DNA from: Vibrio gazogenes
Lineage (GTDB): Bacteria; Pseudomonadota; Gammaproteobacteria; Enterobacterales; Vibrionaceae
Assembly (NCBI RefSeq): GCF_023920225.1
Contig: NZ_CP092587.1
Coordinates: 1 to 64,000, forward strand
Direction: 5' to 3'
Length of the DNA stretch: 64,000 bases
Part shown: positions 21,327 through 30,312 of the stretch, in pieces
How the letters are laid out: each line of letters starts with the position of its first letter
Position numbering within the stretch: position 1 is the stretch's first letter
Position numbers and translations under genes: made by a program
Notes under the pieces: generated by a model
The model's input: the letters and a program-made list of their open reading frames with translations, nothing else
Told to the model about the DNA's origin: nothing
Databases searched by the model: none

Positions 21327-21343
21327 TTCACCATGTTGGTGCA
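21327..21343. promoter_or_regulatory. NtrC-like enhancer site
   Basis: TTCACCATGTTGGTGCA matches the NtrC dyad TGCACYA-N3-TGGTGCA at all but one position. It lies about 70 bases upstream of the -24 element. Weaker half-site-like sequences (TGCATTGGTG at 21306, CGCACTA near 21349) flank it. The assignment is by consensus memory and position. Confidence 0.65.
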
Positions 21344-21417
21344 TTTTCGCACTATTTCTGTCAGGTCGCCTTTTGTGTGAGAGCCATTTGTTATGAGAAT
21401 GACTTTGGTATGTGCTC

Positions 21418-21447
21418 AACAAAAAAGCCCTGAATGAACAGGGCTTT
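21418..21447 (-). terminator. Rho-independent terminator of glyQS
   Basis: On the minus strand AAAGCCCTG pairs with CAGGGCTTT and is followed by TTTTTTG. It lies 27 bases beyond the glyS stop. Confidence 0.9.
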
Positions 21448-21473
21448 GAGGGCATTGTCTTGATGTGAACCGA

Positions 21474-23540
21474 CTACTTCTGCAAGACTGAAATATCCGC
21501 AATTTCTAAGAATAGATTGCGTAAGTCGTTGAGCAGTGTCAGACGGTTGATTTTCAGCGCTTCATCATCCGCCATGACCATGACGTCTTCAAAGAATGCG
21601 TCAACCGGTTCTTTCAGAGCGGCTAACTGGCTTAATGCTGACTGATAATCACCGTTAGCAAATGCAGGTTCCAGAGCTTCACTCAGAACCGCGACATTTT
21701 CTGCCAGTGCGACTTCAGCACCTTCCTGAAGTAAGGCGAGGTCGACTTCTTCTGCCAATTGACCGTCAAACTTAGCCAAAATATTACCGACACGCTTATT
21801 CGCTGCAGCCAATGAATCAGCCGCATCGAGTGTACGGAAATGAGAGACGGCTTTTACGCGCTGATCGAAATCAGTCGGTTTGGTTGGATGACGAGCCAAT
21901 ACCGCCTGAATGACATCGACGCTGAAGCCTTCGTCTTGATACCAAGCGCGGAAACGGCCAAGCATAAATTCGATAACATCGTGCTCGACGTTGGCATTGG
22001 TCAGTTTATCGCCGAACTGTGCTGCGGCTTCGGCAACTAAATCAGCCAAATCTAACTGATAGCCGTTTTCGACGATAATCCGCAGAATCCCTAATGATGC
22101 CCGACGCAATGCGTATGGATCGGAACCTTTCGGTGCCTGACCAATCCCGAAAATACCGACAATGGTATCCAGTTTATCGGCAATCGCGACCGCGGAAGAG
22201 ATTGCGTTACTTGGCAGACGATCACCGGCAAAGCGCGGCATGTACTGTTCATTCAGCGCCAGTGCCACTTCTTCGGCTTCACCGTCATGACGTGCATAGT
22301 GCATCCCCATGATGCCTTGCGTTTCGGTGAACTCGAATACCATTGATGTCATCAAATCGCATTTTGCCAGCAGTGCGGCACGAGTTGCTTTCGCGACATC
22401 GGCACCGATGCTTTTGGCAATGTAAGACGCCAATACGGCAATCCGGTCGGTTTTATCTTTGATGCTGCCCAGTTGTTTCTGGAAGATCGCAGTTTCCAGC
22501 TCCGGCAGGCGATCAATGAGCGGACGTTTGCGGTCATTGTTAAAGAAGAACTCTGCGTCAGCCAGACGAGGACGGACAACTTTCTCATTGCCTTCGATGA
22601 CGTGGCGAGGTTCTTTCGACTCAATGTTGGAGACGAAAATAAATTTCGGTAGCAGGTTTTTATTGGCGTCGTAAACCGGGAAATACTTCTGGTCACCTTT
22701 CATGGTGTAAACCAGTGCTTCAGAAGGGACTTTGAGAAATTCTTCCTCAAAAGAAGCGGTCAGGACAACCGGCCATTCGACCAGTGACGCAACTTCTTCA
22801 ACCAAGTCTTCTTCTAAATCGGCAATCCCACCCACATCTGCTGCTGCTTTTTGCGCACCGGCAATAATCGTTGCTTTACGAGCCTCGTAGTCTGCAATCA
22901 CTTTGCCGCGTTGTTGCAGAATGTCTGGATACTGGCTGGCTGATTCGAGGGTCAGTTCGGGTTCACCCATAAAACGGTGGCCGCGAATCACCCGGCCAGA
23001 CTGAACGCCGAGGATTTCACCTTCGATCAATGCTTCATCCAGTAAAATGGTTAGGGTTTTGACCGGACGGATAAACTGGGTGTCTTGGTCGCCCCAACGC
23101 ATTGGTTTGGCTATCGGTAAGTTTGATAATGCTTTGGCGGCGAGTTCAACAATGAGTGTTTTTGCTGACTGGCCTTTGACGGCTTGCTTGAACAGCAGCC
23201 ATTCGCCTTTATCGGTTGTCAGTCGCTCTGCTTGTGCAACGGTAATCCCGTTACCCCGCGCCCAGCCTTCAGCCGCTTTGGTTGGATGACCGTCAGCATC
23301 AAATGCGACCGCTACTGCCGGGCCGCGTTTTTCGACGACTTTATCCGGTTGTTGTTCTGCTAAGCCGGCCACTTTCAGTGCCAGACGACGCGGTGTGGCG
23401 TACCACTGCATCGCTTCGAAAGGTAAATCAGCGGCTTTCAATTCGGTTTGAAAGTTGTGATAAAACGCTTCAGCCAGTGTGCGAAGCTGTGTCGGTGGGA
23501 GTTCTTCCGTTCCCAGTTCAATTAAAAGTTCTTTAGCCAT
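21474..23540 (-). CDS. glyS: Glycyl-tRNA synthetase beta subunit
   Basis: This is the tRNA-binding subunit of the alpha2-beta2 bacterial GlyRS. The start [16 protein letters not shown] at 23540 follows GGGGAGA and gives 688 residues, the standard size. A longer frame from 23582 would run into glyQ. Recognisable segments include [33 protein letters not shown] and a C-terminal anticodon-binding (DALR-like) region. It lies 14 bases after glyQ. Confidence 0.98.
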   Translation of the reverse strand: MAKELLIELGTEELPPTQLRTLAEAFYHNFQTELKAADLPFEAMQWYATPRRLALKVAGLAEQQPDKVVEKRGPAVAVAFDADGHPTKAAEGWARGNGITVAQAERLTTDKGEWLLFKQAVKGQSAKTLIVELAAKALSNLPIAKPMRWGDQDTQFIRPVKTLTILLDEALIEGEILGVQSGRVIRGHRFMGEPELTLESASQYPDILQQRGKVIADYEARKATIIAGAQKAAADVGGIADLEEDLVEEVASLVEWPVVLTASFEEEFLKVPSEALVYTMKGDQKYFPVYDANKNLLPKFIFVSNIESKEPRHVIEGNEKVVRPRLADAEFFFNNDRKRPLIDRLPELETAIFQKQLGSIKDKTDRIAVLASYIAKSIGADVAKATRAALLAKCDLMTSMVFEFTETQGIMGMHYARHDGEAEEVALALNEQYMPRFAGDRLPSNAISSAVAIADKLDTIVGIFGIGQAPKGSDPYALRRASLGILRIIVENGYQLDLADLVAEAAAQFGDKLTNANVEHDVIEFMLGRFRAWYQDEGFSVDVIQAVLARHPTKPTDFDQRVKAVSHFRTLDAADSLAAANKRVGNILAKFDGQLAEEVDLALLQEGAEVALAENVAVLSEALEPAFANGDYQSALSQLAALKEPVDAFFEDVMVMADDEALKINRLTLLNDLRNLFLEIADISVLQK

Positions 23541-23554
23541 GCTTTTCTCTCCCC

Positions 23555-24478
23555 TTATGCCTGTTGGTCTTGCTTTTTGCACATTGGGAAGCCCAACGCT
23601 TCACGAGATGCGTAATAAGCTTCTGCGACGGCTTTGGTCAAATTACGGATGCGTAAAATGTAGCGCTGACGTTCTGTCACAGAAATCGCTTTGCGTGCAT
23701 CGAGCAGGTTAAATGCATGTCCTGCTTTTAAAATGCGTTCATAAGCAGGTAACGGGAGTGGCGTTTCTAGGTCCAGCAGATGCTGACACTCTTTTTCACA
23801 TTGATCGAAGAAGGTGAACAGGAAGTCCACATCTGCATGTTCAAAGTTATAGGTAGACTGCTCGACTTCATTTTGGTGATAAATGTCACCGTAGGTGACT
23901 TTACCCAGCGGGCCGTCCGTCCAGATAAGATCATAAACGGAATCGACGCCCTGTATGTACATTGCCAGACGTTCGATACCGTAAGTGATTTCACCGGTGA
24001 CTGGTTTACACTCCAAACCACCCACTTGTTGGAAATAAGTAAACTGGGTCACTTCCATACCGTTCAGCCAAACTTCCCAGCCCAGTCCCCAGGCACCCAA
24101 AGTCGGGTTTTCCCAGTTATCTTCGACGAAGCGAATGTCGTGAACTTGCGGATCAATCCCCAGCGCTTTCAGCGATCCGAGGTAAAGTTCTTGAATATTA
24201 TCCGGTGACGGTTTGATCATCACCTGAAACTGGTAATAGTGTTGCAGACGGTTCGGGTTTTCACCGTAGCGGCCGTCAGTCGGACGGCGGGAAGGCTGCA
24301 CATAGGCTGTCGCAATTGGCTCTGGGCCAATGGCACGCAGGCAGGTCATCGGGTGAGATGTCCCTGCCCCCACTTCCATATCTAAAGGTTGAACAATCGT
24401 ACATCCTTGACGGGCCCAATAATCCTGCAGCGCGAGGATCATCCCCTGAAAGGTTTTGATATCATAGTTTGTTTGCAT
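23555..24478 (-). CDS. glyQ: Glycyl-tRNA synthetase alpha subunit
   Basis: This is the catalytic class II subunit. The start at 24478 ([18 protein letters not shown]) matches the family N-terminus and gives 307 residues. Two earlier in-frame ATGs (24559, 24508) would add an extension that the family lacks. Motifs seen are [39 protein letters not shown] and [13 protein letters not shown]. The ribosome-binding site is weak at the chosen start. Confidence 0.96.
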   Translation of the reverse strand: MQTNYDIKTFQGMILALQDYWARQGCTIVQPLDMEVGAGTSHPMTCLRAIGPEPIATAYVQPSRRPTDGRYGENPNRLQHYYQFQVMIKPSPDNIQELYLGSLKALGIDPQVHDIRFVEDNWENPTLGAWGLGWEVWLNGMEVTQFTYFQQVGGLECKPVTGEITYGIERLAMYIQGVDSVYDLIWTDGPLGKVTYGDIYHQNEVEQSTYNFEHADVDFLFTFFDQCEKECQHLLDLETPLPLPAYERILKAGHAFNLLDARKAISVTERQRYILRIRNLTKAVAEAYYASREALGFPMCKKQDQQA

Positions 24479-24649
24479 AGTCGGGTTCGCGCGAGTTGTT
24501 TGAATCATGAAAAATAACGTTGAATTATACCGATATATTGACCTATCGAGTAGGGGCAATCTTGTTTAATTGTTGTGCATTGTTCTTTTCACGATATAAA
24601 ACCGATACGATGCTTGTTTTCCGTACATAAGCCCGTTAAAATCGCAGCG

Positions 24650-24788
24650 TCTTTGGGGAGTAGCTTACCACGCCATTGGCCCGGAATTGGATTGTTCTGC
24701 GGCAATGTCACCGGTTCGTTCGTCAACATCATTGGTGCCCATCACCGTGGCGTTCGAGACTCATACGAGTTTAGCAAGACCTTAGACA
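24650..24788 (+). promoter_or_regulatory. yybP-ykoY manganese riboswitch
   Basis: GGGGAGTAGC at 24655-24664 is the conserved 5' motif of this class. The 3' arm shows CGTCAACATC, GCCCATCACCGTGGCG and GCAAGACC at 24774-24781. The element precedes a UPF0016 gene, the family of Mn2+ exporters that these riboswitches control. Confidence 0.88.
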
Positions 24789-24803
24789 AATATCGCAGTA
24801 CTA

Positions 24804-24846
24804 GGGGTAGGGTGCGATGTTTGTCTATGGTTCATCGTCCTGCCCC
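24804..24846 (+). promoter_or_regulatory. Riboswitch expression-platform hairpin
   Basis: GGGGTAGG with the following GCGATG pairs with CATCG and CCTGCCCC at 24833-24846, closing a strong stem that ends 11 bases before the GTG start. There is no T tract, so it probably masks the ribosome-binding region or competes with the aptamer's 3' strand. Confidence 0.6.
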
Positions 24847-24857
24847 GAGAGCATGTC

Positions 24858-25412
24858 GTGAATATTTTAGCTATATCAATTACAACTGTAACGCTGGCAG
24901 AGATCGGCGATAAGACACAACTCCTTTCATTAATGTTGGCAAGCTGCTATCGCAAGCCGTTGCCGATTATCAGTGCCATCTTCCTTGCAACTCTGGTGAA
25001 TCACGCCCTTGCGGCCTGGTTGGGCGTCGTCGTTGCTGAATACCTCTCTCCGGATATTTTGAAATGGGTGATTTTTGTCAGCTTTTTAGCGATGGCGGGC
25101 TGGGTCTTGATCCCCGATAAAATGGATGATGATGGTGCCTGTTCGAGCCGGGGGCCGTTTGTTGCCAGCTTTATTGCATTTTTCGTTGCGGAGATCGGGG
25201 ATAAAACACAGATCGCAACTTCTGTGTTAGGGGCTCAATTTGCCGATGGTTTGCTCTGGGTGGTTTTGGGAACGACCATTGGGATGATGATTGCCAATGT
25301 GCCGGTTGTGTTGATCGGCAAGCTTTCAGCCGATCGATTACCGCTGGGCTTGATTCGGAAAATCACCGCGGTTCTGTTTGTCGGTTTGGCTGGCGTGGCG
25401 GTTTTATATTGA
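24858..25412 (+). CDS. mneA: UPF0016/GDT1-family manganese exporter (MneA-like)
   Basis: A 184-residue inner-membrane protein of the TMEM165/GDT1 family, whose bacterial members export excess Mn2+. The family's duplicated motif E-x-G-D-K-T/S is present twice, as EIGDKT at 15-20 and 112-117, in two homologous three-helix halves joined by a polar loop around 85-100. Translation begins at GTG. The manganese riboswitch upstream supports the role. The symbol follows the characterised Vibrio cholerae gene that I recall at this location. Confidence 0.9.
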   Translation: MNILAISITTVTLAEIGDKTQLLSLMLASCYRKPLPIISAIFLATLVNHALAAWLGVVVAEYLSPDILKWVIFVSFLAMAGWVLIPDKMDDDGACSSRGPFVASFIAFFVAEIGDKTQIATSVLGAQFADGLLWVVLGTTIGMMIANVPVVLIGKLSADRLPLGLIRKITAVLFVGLAGVAVLY

Positions 25413-25520
25413 GTCGAGTCATCAGTGAACAATATCGGTGACAAGCGTGATATCTGACATACATGCTTCATGATTCTCATGCTACTGTGATGCTAGGATC
25501 GTCAATAAAGGGAGTGGCGT

Positions 25521-25778
25521 ATGTTAGTTCGTTACACTGGCATGAGCTTGAAAAGCCAATTCTACTTGTATGGATTTGGCTTTATTCTGACTGTATTGGG
25601 TATGGTATTAACTGATATGTGGTTACCGATGGTTGTCGGCGCACTCATCTTGATGGGGCTGATCGTCGAGTCTTGGATCCATATTTTTCATATTGTGCCG
25701 CTGCATCAGGAAGTACGTTCTCTGAAAAAGCAGATGGAAAAACTGCAACATCATTATCAGGATGAGAAGGAGCTTTGA
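25521..25778 (+). CDS. Small membrane protein of unknown function with coiled-coil tail
   Basis: I do not recognise this 85-residue protein. It has two hydrophobic segments at about residues 14-32 and 35-55, then a charged stretch LHQEVRSLKKQMEKLQ with heptad-like spacing that ends DEKEL. AGGGAG lies seven bases before the ATG. It stands alone between the manganese exporter and the hcp control region. Confidence 0.75.
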   Translation: MLVRYTGMSLKSQFYLYGFGFILTVLGMVLTDMWLPMVVGALILMGLIVESWIHIFHIVPLHQEVRSLKKQMEKLQHHYQDEKEL

Positions 25779-25833
25779 CGTTTCGTTGCATTCGACATAA
25801 AACACTTCTGTGATACTTGTTCCACTTCTTTCG

Positions 25834-25890
25834 GGCAAGTTTTTGCTCACCGGGCAACTTCTTGCTCGCCTCTGGGCAAGATCTTGCTCG
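25834..25890. promoter_or_regulatory. Three 16-bp palindromic repeats upstream of hcp
   Basis: GGGCAAGTTTTTGCTC (25834), GGGCAACTTCTTGCTC (25853) and GGGCAAGATCTTGCTC (25875) all fit GGGCAA-N4-TTGCTC, an imperfect dyad. Start-to-start spacing is 19 and 22 bases. They sit about 50-110 bases upstream of the sigma-54 -24 element, the position expected for sites of a bacterial enhancer-binding protein. VasH, the sigma-54 activator of Vibrio type VI genes, is the natural candidate. Individual hairpins could instead act in RNA. Confidence 0.75.
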
Positions 25891-25941
25891 TATCTATATT
25901 TATGTCCTTATAACCATCTGATTTTATTAATATATGCAAGT

Positions 25942-25957
25942 TGGCACACCCCTTGCT
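25942..25957 (+). promoter_or_regulatory. Sigma-54 promoter of hcp
   Basis: TGGCACACCCCTTGCT matches TGGCAC-N5-TTGC perfectly. It lies 77 bases upstream of the hcp ATG and explains the long upstream region. Vibrio hcp operons are known to be RpoN- and VasH-dependent. Confidence 0.92.
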
Positions 25958-26034
25958 CTTACAGTACAAGAGCCTAAAGGTTCTATGTGTATTAAAAACA
26001 TGAACTTATTATAGATAATTGAAGGAATTTCAGA

Positions 26035-26553
26035 ATGCCAACTCCATGTTATATCTCTATCGAAGGTGAAACTCAGGGGCTAATCACGTCAGGCGCTTGT
26101 ACTGCTGATTCTATCGGTGACTCTTTTGTTGAAGGTCACGAAGATGAAATGATGGTTCAACAGTTCGACCACGTTGTGACTGTTCCGACTGATCCTCAGT
26201 CTGGTCAGCCTGCTGGTCAACGTGTTCACAAGCCTTTCCAATTCACTGTAAACCTGAACAAAGCTGTTCCTCTGCTGTATAACGCATTGGCTTCAGGTGA
26301 AAAAATGTCTTCTGTTACTTTGAAGTGGTACCGCACTTCAATCGAAGGTAAACAAGAAAACTTCTTCACCACAACACTTGAAAACGCAACGATCGTTAAT
26401 ATCGAGTGTGCAATGCCGCATTGCCAAAACCCAGCAGACGCTGATTTCACTCAAAACCTGACTGTATCAATGTCTTACCGTAAGATCACTTGGGACCACG
26501 TTAACGCGGGTACTTCAGGTGCTGACGACTGGCGTAAGCCAATCGAAGCTTAA
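26035..26553 (+). CDS. hcp: Type VI secretion tube protein Hcp
   Basis: Hcp forms hexameric rings that stack into the inner tube of the type VI secretion system and are themselves secreted. The 172 residues match Vibrio Hcp: MPTPCYISIEGETQG at the N-terminus, then HKPFQFTVNLNKAVPLLYNAL, TLKWYRTS and MSYRKITWDHV. AAGGAATT precedes the ATG. No other type VI gene lies in the window, so this is an orphan hcp of the kind that supplies a main cluster elsewhere. Codon use looks biased toward frequent codons, in line with high expression. Confidence 0.98.
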   Translation: MPTPCYISIEGETQGLITSGACTADSIGDSFVEGHEDEMMVQQFDHVVTVPTDPQSGQPAGQRVHKPFQFTVNLNKAVPLLYNALASGEKMSSVTLKWYRTSIEGKQENFFTTTLENATIVNIECAMPHCQNPADADFTQNLTVSMSYRKITWDHVNAGTSGADDWRKPIEA

Positions 26554-26607
26554 TTGTCTGATGGACAGGCACCTGATGTGCCAGTCCGACAATGCTTTGA
26601 TGGTCAT

Positions 26608-26634
26608 GTTGCTCACCTTTGGTGGGCAACATTT
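26608..26634 (+). terminator. Probable terminator after hcp
   Basis: GTTGCTCACC and GGTGGGCAAC form a ten-pair stem with one G-T pair over TTT, then ATTTGTTT. I see no gene or clear signal in the remaining 250 bases up to the lipoprotein gene. Confidence 0.75.
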
Positions 26635-26885
26635 GTTTATATCGCGACCTTTTTTACCTTTCATCCGAATTTATTTGTAATAAGCTTATTTCGTCATCAG
26701 CAATCAGGTTGCGCTGTGATGAAGCCAGAGCCCCCGCCAGATAAACCCTTGATCTTCGATATAACACTTTGAGCGTTCCATCTTTATGATTCGGCTTTCA
26801 CATTTGTATTTTGGGTTACAAGATATTTTGTGATTTCTCACCTAAGCTTCTTATTGTCTCACTCGAATATGGAGAGGAATCAATC

Positions 26886-27887
26886 ATGAAGATACAATCG
26901 GTTTGCATTGCAGTGACCTTGATGATTGGTTTGCTTACAGGTTGTGCTCAGCAGAGGCGGGGTTCAATGATGGCGCAATTGTATGATGGTCGTCCTGTGA
27001 GCAATCTGGCCGTGAATGGTACACCGAAAACTGAGCAAGAAGCGATTGCTCGTGGCGATACTGCGATGCATGCGCAGCAGGATGATTTAGCGCTGTTTGA
27101 GTATATTCGTGCGTTGTCATTGCCAGCGGGACAGCAGCGGGATGAAACACTTTATAAAATTGGGCGAATTCATCAGTTGCATCAGCGCGATAGGTTATCC
27201 GAGAAAGCTTATCAGATGGCGTTGCAAGACAATCCGTACAATATCGACGTATTGCAGCAGTTGGGAGTGAATTACAGTAAAAAAGGGGCGTTTGATGTCG
27301 GAAAACGTTTCTTTATTCGCGCCATTAATGCAGATCAGATGCGTTTGCATCACCACGTGATGCTATCGCCGTCGATAAACCGGATCGACACTGTCGATGC
27401 CTTAGAAATGGATCAACATTCTCCCATCGATGCTTACATGGGGCTGGGGATTATTTATGATGTGGATTCTCAGCATGGCATTGCTCAGGCACTTTATAAA
27501 AAGGTGCTGCATATCTACCCTCAATCGAGCAAATTACTGCTCAACATCGGTTATTCCTATTACATGAGCGGTGACGATCTCGAGGCCAAGCGTGCCACGC
27601 TTGCTGCATTGGCGCTTGATCCCGATAACAGCAGAGCGCAGAACAATCTGGGCCTCATTTATCTGAGTCAGGGAAAAATCCAGCGAGCGCTGAAAGTGTT
27701 TATGCGGCAGATGGAAAGCTATCAGGCATTAAATCGTGTCGGCTACTTTCTGATGATTCAGGGTCACCCCGATAAGGCTATTCCTTATTTGCAGCAAGCT
27801 ATTGATGAAAAGTCATCCTTCTATCAAGCCGCGCATGAAAATCTGGAAAGAGCGTTTGCTGAAGTAAACGCTTTAGCTCATCGGTAG
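26886..27887 (+). CDS. Tetratricopeptide-repeat lipoprotein (TadD-like)
   Basis: A 333-residue predicted outer-membrane lipoprotein. The lipobox LLTGC ends the signal peptide at C20. TPR units follow from about residue 55 to the end, such as DDLALFEYIRALSLPAGQ, NIDVLQQLGVNYSKKGAF, SSKLLLNIGYSYYMSGD and SRAQNNLGLIYLSQGK. The start at 26886 has GGAGAGGA upstream and the hydrophobic signal directly after it. The organisation resembles TadD of Flp pilus loci, but no tad genes are near, so the role (scaffold or secretin pilotin) is unproven. Confidence 0.85.
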   Translation: MKIQSVCIAVTLMIGLLTGCAQQRRGSMMAQLYDGRPVSNLAVNGTPKTEQEAIARGDTAMHAQQDDLALFEYIRALSLPAGQQRDETLYKIGRIHQLHQRDRLSEKAYQMALQDNPYNIDVLQQLGVNYSKKGAFDVGKRFFIRAINADQMRLHHHVMLSPSINRIDTVDALEMDQHSPIDAYMGLGIIYDVDSQHGIAQALYKKVLHIYPQSSKLLLNIGYSYYMSGDDLEAKRATLAALALDPDNSRAQNNLGLIYLSQGKIQRALKVFMRQMESYQALNRVGYFLMIQGHPDKAIPYLQQAIDEKSSFYQAAHENLERAFAEVNALAHR

Positions 27888-27901
27888 TTATCGGCGTAAC
27901 A

Positions 27902-28177
27902 TCAACTCGACTCAAGTCCTTTCTGAATCAAAAACTGATACGGTTCTTGCTCGATTTGAGCTTCTAACAACTGATGATCCATAAACCGACAGAAGCTGGG
28001 AATATCGCGGGTTGTCGAGGGGTCATCGGCAATGACCAGTAACTTCTCTCCGTCTTTCATCGAACGAATGGTCTTTCTGACCATCATGACAGGTTCGGGA
28101 CACCGTAATCCTTCTGCCTCTAATGTGTAGTCGGCTAATGATTTATCAATGGTCATGGCAGGGGCTTTGTTAGTCAT
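27902..28177 (-). CDS. tusA: Sulfurtransferase TusA
   Basis: TusA accepts sulfur from IscS and relays it for tRNA thiolation and other sulfur chemistry. The 91-residue protein has the family core [18 protein letters not shown] with the active cysteine, then [18 protein letters not shown]. The usual length is about 81, so a second ATG at 28156 ([17 protein letters not shown]) is an equally good start. No ribosome-binding site decides between them. It is convergent with the TPR gene, 14 bases apart. Confidence 0.93.
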   Translation of the reverse strand: MTNKAPAMTIDKSLADYTLEAEGLRCPEPVMMVRKTIRSMKDGEKLLVIADDPSTTRDIPSFCRFMDHQLLEAQIEQEPYQFLIQKGLESS

Positions 28178-28290
28178 TTGAATGTCAAATCATACTGCCG
28201 AAGAAAAAATATTCAATAACCTCTTGGCAAATGAAACTTTTTGTTTTAATTTATTTAACATGTTTGCAACATGACGTCGAGGAGCAAGGA

Positions 28291-28470
28291 ATGCTGAACG
28301 AAATCGACAGACTAACTATCTATGCTCTGGCGGGATTTATCTCTTTTGGCGTGTTGGTGATGAGAACATCGGCGTCGGAACAAGCTTCACTCATGCCGGC
28401 ATGGGGAGTGATTGCTGCAATGATCGGGCTTTGGCTGGAAGTCCATCAATACGATACATCCAAGCATTGA
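28291..28470 (+). CDS. Small membrane protein of unknown function
   Basis: I do not recognise this 59-residue protein. MLNEIDRLTIYALAGF at 28291 has GGAGCAAGGA directly upstream. An earlier in-frame start at 28231 would add 20 residues with no such signal. Two hydrophobic segments are visible (about 9-25 and 37-50), separated by RTSASEQASLMPA. It is divergent from tusA and followed by a terminator, so it is a plausible single-gene unit. Confidence 0.72.
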   Translation: MLNEIDRLTIYALAGFISFGVLVMRTSASEQASLMPAWGVIAAMIGLWLEVHQYDTSKH

Positions 28471-28532
28471 TTGAAAAGTAACTCTAAACACAATGCAACC
28501 TTTCCGACACTATCCCATTTTTCTTGGGCTTC

Positions 28533-28556
28533 CCCGCAGTAATGCGGGATTTTTTT
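28533..28556 (+). terminator. Rho-independent terminator
   Basis: CCCGCA and TGCGGG (28533-28538 and 28543-28548) close over GTAA, followed by A and eight T residues. It ends the 59-residue gene's transcript. Confidence 0.9.
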
Positions 28557-28599
28557 TGCCTGTAACCACTACCATTGCTGCGACGTTGCGACATTCAGC

Positions 28600-28667
28600 A
28601 AAGGTTATGCCCATCCGGTGTCGGAATTAGCTCTGGCAAAGCCGAGCGCCTCAGACACATAGCCTTT
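28600..28667. other. Nested hairpin of unknown nature
   Basis: AAAGGTTAT pairs with ATAGCCTTT as an outer 9-bp stem with one G-T pair. TGTC and GACA form an inner helix at 28619-28622 and 28654-28657. GCTC-T-GGC pairs with GCC-GAGC around AAA at 28630-28647. It lies in noncoding DNA between a terminator and the 3' end of ilvA. It matches no RNA family that I recognise. It could be an RNA element or a decayed dispersed repeat. Confidence 0.5.
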
Positions 28668-28720
28668 CAGAGAGACTGCACCTCAGAAACACAGCATTCG
28701 TTGGTTATCTATCGAGCCAT

Positions 28721-28755
28721 CATCATGCCAGTCAATTGAATTGACCGGCATGATG
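28721..28755. terminator. Long inverted repeat after ilvA, possible terminator
   Basis: CATCATGCCAGTCAA and TTGACCGGCATGATG form a 15-base arm with one mismatch, separated by five bases. It lies 25 bases beyond the ilvA stop. No T tract follows on either strand, so it may be a processing or 3'-stabilising structure. Confidence 0.6.
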
Positions 28756-28779
28756 GCTGAGAAGTAGACGATTCCCAAA

Positions 28780-30309
28780 CTAAGACAAAAAGAACTGATA
28801 GGTCGGATTGTCGGTTTCGTCTTTGTACTGATAACCCAATTCAACGAGATGTGCTGAGAAACGGACTAAATCGTCGTCATTGAGCTCAAATGCACAAAGC
28901 ACTCGGCCGTAGTCGGCACCATGATTGCGATAGTTGAAGAGACTGATATTCCAGTGTGTTCCGAGCGTACTGAGGAATTTTACCAGTGCCCCGGGATATT
29001 CCGGAAACTCGAATGCGTATAACCGCTCTTTGAGTGGCTTCGACGGTTTTCCGCCAATCATGTAACGAATGTGCAGTTTGGCGATTTCGTCATCGGATAA
29101 ATCGATAACCGGATAGCCAGCTTTACGCAGATCCTGAATGATGCTGTTGAGTTCTTCCGGGCCACCGGCGAGACGAATCCCGACGAAGATATTGGCCAGT
29201 GAGTCATCATTGTAGCGATAGTTAAACTCTGTGACCGCCCGGCCACCGATAATCTGGCAGAATTCGAAAAATGCACCCTTGCGCTCAGGGATGGTTACAG
29301 CGAGCAAACCTTCACGTTTTTCGCCCAGTTCACATCGTTCTGAAACATAGCGTAAGCCGTGAAAGTTGGTGTTGGCACCGGAGAGAACGGTTCCTAACTG
29401 TTTGCCAGTCAACTGGTGCTGTTCTGCGTACTTTTTCAAACCGGCCAGAGCCAGAGCACCGGAAGGTTCGGCAATCGCACGGGTATCTTCAAAGATATCT
29501 TTCACTGCGGCACAGATTTCGTCACTGGACACAGAGACATGACCGTCCAGATATTGCTGACACAAACGGAACGTTTCATCGCCGATGCGTTTTACCGCGA
29601 CTCCGTCTGCAAACATGCTGACTTGTTCCAGAACCACCGGTTCTCCGGCATCAAGCGCCGCTTTTAAACAACCGGATTCTTCCGGTTCAACGGCGATGAC
29701 TTTGATTTCAGGCATCAGTTGTTTGATCAGCACGGCAACACCGGCCGCCAGACCACCGCCACCGACGGGCACGAAGATATAATCCAGATGACCGTTCTGT
29801 TGCAGCATTTCCATGCCAATCGTGCCTTGTCCGGCGATAACCAATGGATGATCGAAAGGGGGCACAAACGTATAATGATGCTCAGCGGCAAGTCGTTCGG
29901 CTTCTGCTTTCGCTTCATCGAAGTTATTACCGAATAACACCACGGCACCGCCAAATCCACGAACGGCATCAACTTTGATATCCGGGGTGGTTTTCGGCAT
30001 GACGATCGTTGATTTCACACCTAACTTGGTGCCGGATAAGGCCAATCCTTGAGCATGGTTACCGGCGGATGCTGTAATAATGCCGGCTTGCTTTTGAGCT
30101 TCGCTCAGATGTGCAATCATGTTGTAAGCACCGCGCAGTTTAAACGAATGAACTGGTTGGCGATCTTCGCGTTTGAGCTGGACTCGGTTATTGAGTCTCG
30201 CTGCGAGCCGGGGCATGTCTTGCAATGGTGTCACCATCGCAACATCGTAGACCGGGGCGCGTAAAATTTGGCGCAGATAATCTGCGCCGGTTTGGCTGGT
30301 GAATGTCAT
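28780..30309 (-). CDS. ilvA: Threonine dehydratase (biosynthetic)
   Basis: IlvA deaminates threonine to 2-oxobutanoate, the first committed step of isoleucine synthesis, and is feedback-inhibited by isoleucine. The 509 residues match the E. coli-type enzyme. The PLP lysine lies in SFKLRGAYNM near residue 58, a glycine-rich phosphate loop (VGGGGLAAG) follows, and two ACT-like regulatory domains occupy about 330-509. It is the last gene of ilvGMEDA and starts three bases after ilvD. Confidence 0.98.
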   Translation of the reverse strand: MTFTSQTGADYLRQILRAPVYDVAMVTPLQDMPRLAARLNNRVQLKREDRQPVHSFKLRGAYNMIAHLSEAQKQAGIITASAGNHAQGLALSGTKLGVKSTIVMPKTTPDIKVDAVRGFGGAVVLFGNNFDEAKAEAERLAAEHHYTFVPPFDHPLVIAGQGTIGMEMLQQNGHLDYIFVPVGGGGLAAGVAVLIKQLMPEIKVIAVEPEESGCLKAALDAGEPVVLEQVSMFADGVAVKRIGDETFRLCQQYLDGHVSVSSDEICAAVKDIFEDTRAIAEPSGALALAGLKKYAEQHQLTGKQLGTVLSGANTNFHGLRYVSERCELGEKREGLLAVTIPERKGAFFEFCQIIGGRAVTEFNYRYNDDSLANIFVGIRLAGGPEELNSIIQDLRKAGYPVIDLSDDEIAKLHIRYMIGGKPSKPLKERLYAFEFPEYPGALVKFLSTLGTHWNISLFNYRNHGADYGRVLCAFELNDDDLVRFSAHLVELGYQYKDETDNPTYQFFLS

Positions 30310-30312
30310 CGA

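Noticed and set aside
24575..24913. A 112-codon open frame on the plus strand
   Set aside because: It runs through the manganese riboswitch and into the exporter gene in another frame, so it is a chance frame over structured RNA.
26554..26772. A 72-codon open frame after hcp, considered as an effector or immunity gene
   Set aside because: It begins directly at the hcp stop, passes through the terminator hairpin, and has no ribosome-binding site or recognisable feature.
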